From: Pirellulaceae bacterium
GTDB lineage: Bacteria > Planctomycetota > Planctomycetia > Pirellulales > Pirellulaceae
Direction of reading: 5' to 3'
Assembly (NCBI GenBank): GCA_023382975.1
Contig: JAHDXO010000016.1
Location: 1 to 64,000 of the forward strand
DNA length: 64,000 nucleotides
Every line of letters starts with the position of its first letter. Position 1 is the stretch's first letter. The notes under the pieces are model-generated. The model was given only the letters and a program-made list of their open reading frames with translations, had not been told where the DNA came from and made no database searches. Positions 62,253 through 64,000 of the stretch are shown here, in pieces. The position numbers were made by a program, and so were the translations under genes.

Positions 62253-64000
62253 CTACGGATTGGATTTTCGAAGTCGTTGGGAAGCCTCCGCGGCGAAGGA
62301 CGTCTCCGGGTAATGCTCCACCAAGCGTGTGAAAACCCGCGACGCTTCGTTGCGATCGCCTTGCTGTTCGTAGCACTTGCCGGCTTGCAACAAGGCGGCG
62401 GCCTGCCAGCGCGGATAGGCGAACAGACTCTCCACGCGATGATACGCGCGGATCGCCTCGGCGTAGTTCTTCTGATGCAAGTAGGATTCGCCGATCATCC
62501 ACTGAGCTTTGGCGGCTGTCTCGGTCTTGCCGCCCTCGGGCGAGCGGATCACCCGCTCGTACGATTGGCGAGCTTCCTGGAACTGGGCTTTCATGGCCTG
62601 GCAGCGGCCGATGACATAGTCGGCTTCGTACTGCTGGCGAAACCCGGGAAAACGTTGTCCGACGGATTGGGCGGCCGCACAGGCCTCGTCCCACCGCTGT
62701 TGCTCGACCAGGATCTGCGAACGGCGCAGCGGAACCATGGCCAGCCACGGGTCGCGGCGTTGGTCGAGCGTGGATTCCAGACGCGAAAACGCGTCCGCGG
62801 CGCGGTCGAACTGCTGTTGCTGGAAATAGGATTCGGCCAACCAGTACTCGGCCGGCAGCCGCAACGCCGATTCCGGCATCTCCGCCAGCAACCGTTCCAG
62901 CGGAGCCGCCACGAGATTCCATTTCCCGCCCGACACGGCCACTTGGCTTTGCAGATACAGCGCATGGGCCAGAATCTCCGGGCTGCTGCCGGGGGCGTCG
63001 ACCACCTCGGTCAACAGTCGAGTGGCGTCCGCATATCGCTCCGCACGCGCGGCGCGCTCTGCCAACCGATACGTGGCATCGGCCCAGTAGCGGCTGGTGC
63101 GATGCCGGTCGCTGATCGCTTGAAAGACGTCGGCCGCTTCGGACGGGCGCTGCAGATCGACCAGCAGCCAAGCCTGACGGTACAGCGCGGCGTCCATCTG
63201 TTCGAATCCGGGATGTTGTGCGACCAGCCGCTCGAGCAGTTCCAGCGCCGCGGCCGGTTCGCCCTTGGCTTCCAACAAGCCCGCCGCCTCGAACAACGCG
63301 GTGGGCAGTTGCGGGGCCTCGTTGCGGGCGTCGATCAAGGCCAGGAAGCCACTCAGCGCGTCGTCGCGGCGTCCCAGTCGCTCCAGCGACTTGGCACGCA
63401 TCAGTTGCGATTCTGCCGCGGGTGCGCTGTCCGGATGGTCGTCGCAGACTTTGCCGAAGGCCGCAGCCGCATCGTCGAACTTGGCCGTCTGGTAGTACAC
63501 CCAGCCCAGCCCGGACCAGCCTTTGGCCGCATCGTTCGGAGACGCGCCGCTGGACGTCAAACGCCGAAAGTACTCTTCGGCAGTCTCGAAACGCCGGGCG
63601 GCGTAGGCTGCCTCGGCCACTTCATGCATGGCCTGCCAAAGCAGCGGGTTCTGCTGATCCTCGTCCGACAGCGATTTCGATACGGCGACGGCGGAGTCGA
63701 GTTGCCCGGTTCGCGCACGGGCAATCGCCAACTGGAAGCGGCTCGTGGCGGCCTCCGTGGGATTCTCCCGGTCGGATAGCGACTGTTCGAGCAGCGGGAT
63801 GGCTTCGGCGAACTGGCCCGTACCGATCAGCGCCGTCGCCTGGGTGACGCGGACCCCGCGCAGCGTCTCGGGCTTGGCCGATTGCCGGTCGATGCGGGCC
63901 AACGCCTGCAACGCGGCTGCTGGCTGAGACGCACCCAAGTACGCTTGCGCCAAGTAGTACAACGTCTGCTGTTGGGCCGCCAGCGTCTCGGGCGTTTCGA
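62253..64000 (-). CDS. TPR protein, 5' end beyond the window
   Basis: At least 582 codons; the frame is open to the window edge and no start is seen, so the true N-terminus lies beyond 64000. It is made of TPR-like helical units (YEADYVIGRCQAMKAQFQEA, AKAQWMIGESYLHQKNYAEA, KCYEQQGDRNEASRVFTRLV) of the CpoB/YbgF or outer-membrane assembly type. It is the first visible gene of the ExbBD cluster, and ends 12 bases before the exbB start. In Gram-negative bacteria CpoB connects the Tol machinery with peptidoglycan synthesis; an analogous role here is inference. Confidence 0.85.
   Translation of the reverse strand, partial: ETPETLAAQQQTLYYLAQAYLGASQPAAALQALARIDRQSAKPETLRGVRVTQATALIGTGQFAEAIPLLEQSLSDRENPTEAATSRFQLAIARARTGQLDSAVAVSKSLSDEDQQNPLLWQAMHEVAEAAYAARRFETAEEYFRRLTSSGASPNDAAKGWSGLGWVYYQTAKFDDAAAAFGKVCDDHPDSAPAAESQLMRAKSLERLGRRDDALSGFLALIDARNEAPQLPTALFEAAGLLEAKGEPAAALELLERLVAQHPGFEQMDAALYRQAWLLVDLQRPSEAADVFQAISDRHRTSRYWADATYRLAERAARAERYADATRLLTEVVDAPGSSPEILAHALYLQSQVAVSGGKWNLVAAPLERLLAEMPESALRLPAEYWLAESYFQQQQFDRAADAFSRLESTLDQRRDPWLAMVPLRRSQILVEQQRWDEACAAAQSVGQRFPGFRQQYEADYVIGRCQAMKAQFQEARQSYERVIRSPEGGKTETAAKAQWMIGESYLHQKNYAEAIRAYHRVESLFAYPRWQAAALLQAGKCYEQQGDRNEASRVFTRLVEHYPETSFAAEASQRLRKSNP

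Noticed and set aside
60126..63779. 1217-codon open frame on the plus strand
   Set aside because: It lies opposite the TPR, exbB, exbD and toroid genes, which have clear family motifs. Long antisense frames are expected in high-GC DNA, and its sequence is Arg/Gln/His-rich without domains.

Overview
The window is high-GC bacterial chromosome (roughly 63-65% by eye) and most likely comes from a member of the Planctomycetota, probably near Pirellulales. The evidence is a DUF1559 pseudopilin-like protein with its H-X9-DG box, a twin DUF3467 protein, an ExbB/ExbD/prenyltransferase-repeat cluster, an arginyl-tRNA synthetase with an inserted coiled coil, and many short palindromic repeats between genes. 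No rRNA, convincing tRNA, CRISPR array, phage or complete insertion sequence was seen.

Layout. (1) 0.1-20.7 kb is a carbohydrate-processing region, nearly all on the minus strand. It encodes exported enzymes: two related right-handed beta-helix proteins, a GH127-type protein fused to a copy of its neighbour's domain, a TIM-barrel glycosidase, a GH13 enzyme, and an SGNH hydrolase - sialidase - GH28 group, plus one plus-strand Tat-exported DHDPS-family protein. Inside it lies an AbrB antitoxin gene followed by a truncated doc toxin. (2) 20.8-38.0 kb is mostly housekeeping: MiaE, a three-part radical SAM/AMMECR1/MEMO fusion, a twin DUF3467 protein, ArgS, RsfS, a double-hotdog FabZ-like protein divergent from FabG, a DgcN/DgcA-like D-glutamate pair with a class IV aminotransferase, LolD/LolE-like transporter genes and LysS. 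(3) 38.4-46.8 kb holds sulfur and one-carbon genes (CysK, CbiX-like chelatase, MetH) around a Gfo/Idh - sugar isomerase - ROK kinase operon. (4) 47.1-50.3 kb is a three-gene cluster (membrane protein, CpsD-like ATPase with an arginine P-loop, ExeA-like ATPase) that looks like exopolysaccharide or secretion control. (5) 50.4-58.9 kb is mixed: a GxxExxY gene flanked by repeats, DUF6165, a TPR/glycosyltransferase/FkbM fusion, an M20 peptidase, RlmN, a MITE-like element, a small lipoprotein, DUF1559 and XseB. (6) 59-64 kb is an ExbB/ExbD cluster with a TonB-like prenyltransferase-repeat protein and a TPR protein cut by the window edge.

At least eight kinds of short palindrome or repeat recur or stand out here, and two of them are inserted in frame inside protein-coding genes. 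The best candidates for under-described biology are the rSAM-AMMECR1-MEMO fusion, the ExbBD plus squalene-cyclase-fold protein cluster, the structured leader of metH, and the repeats that have entered genes.
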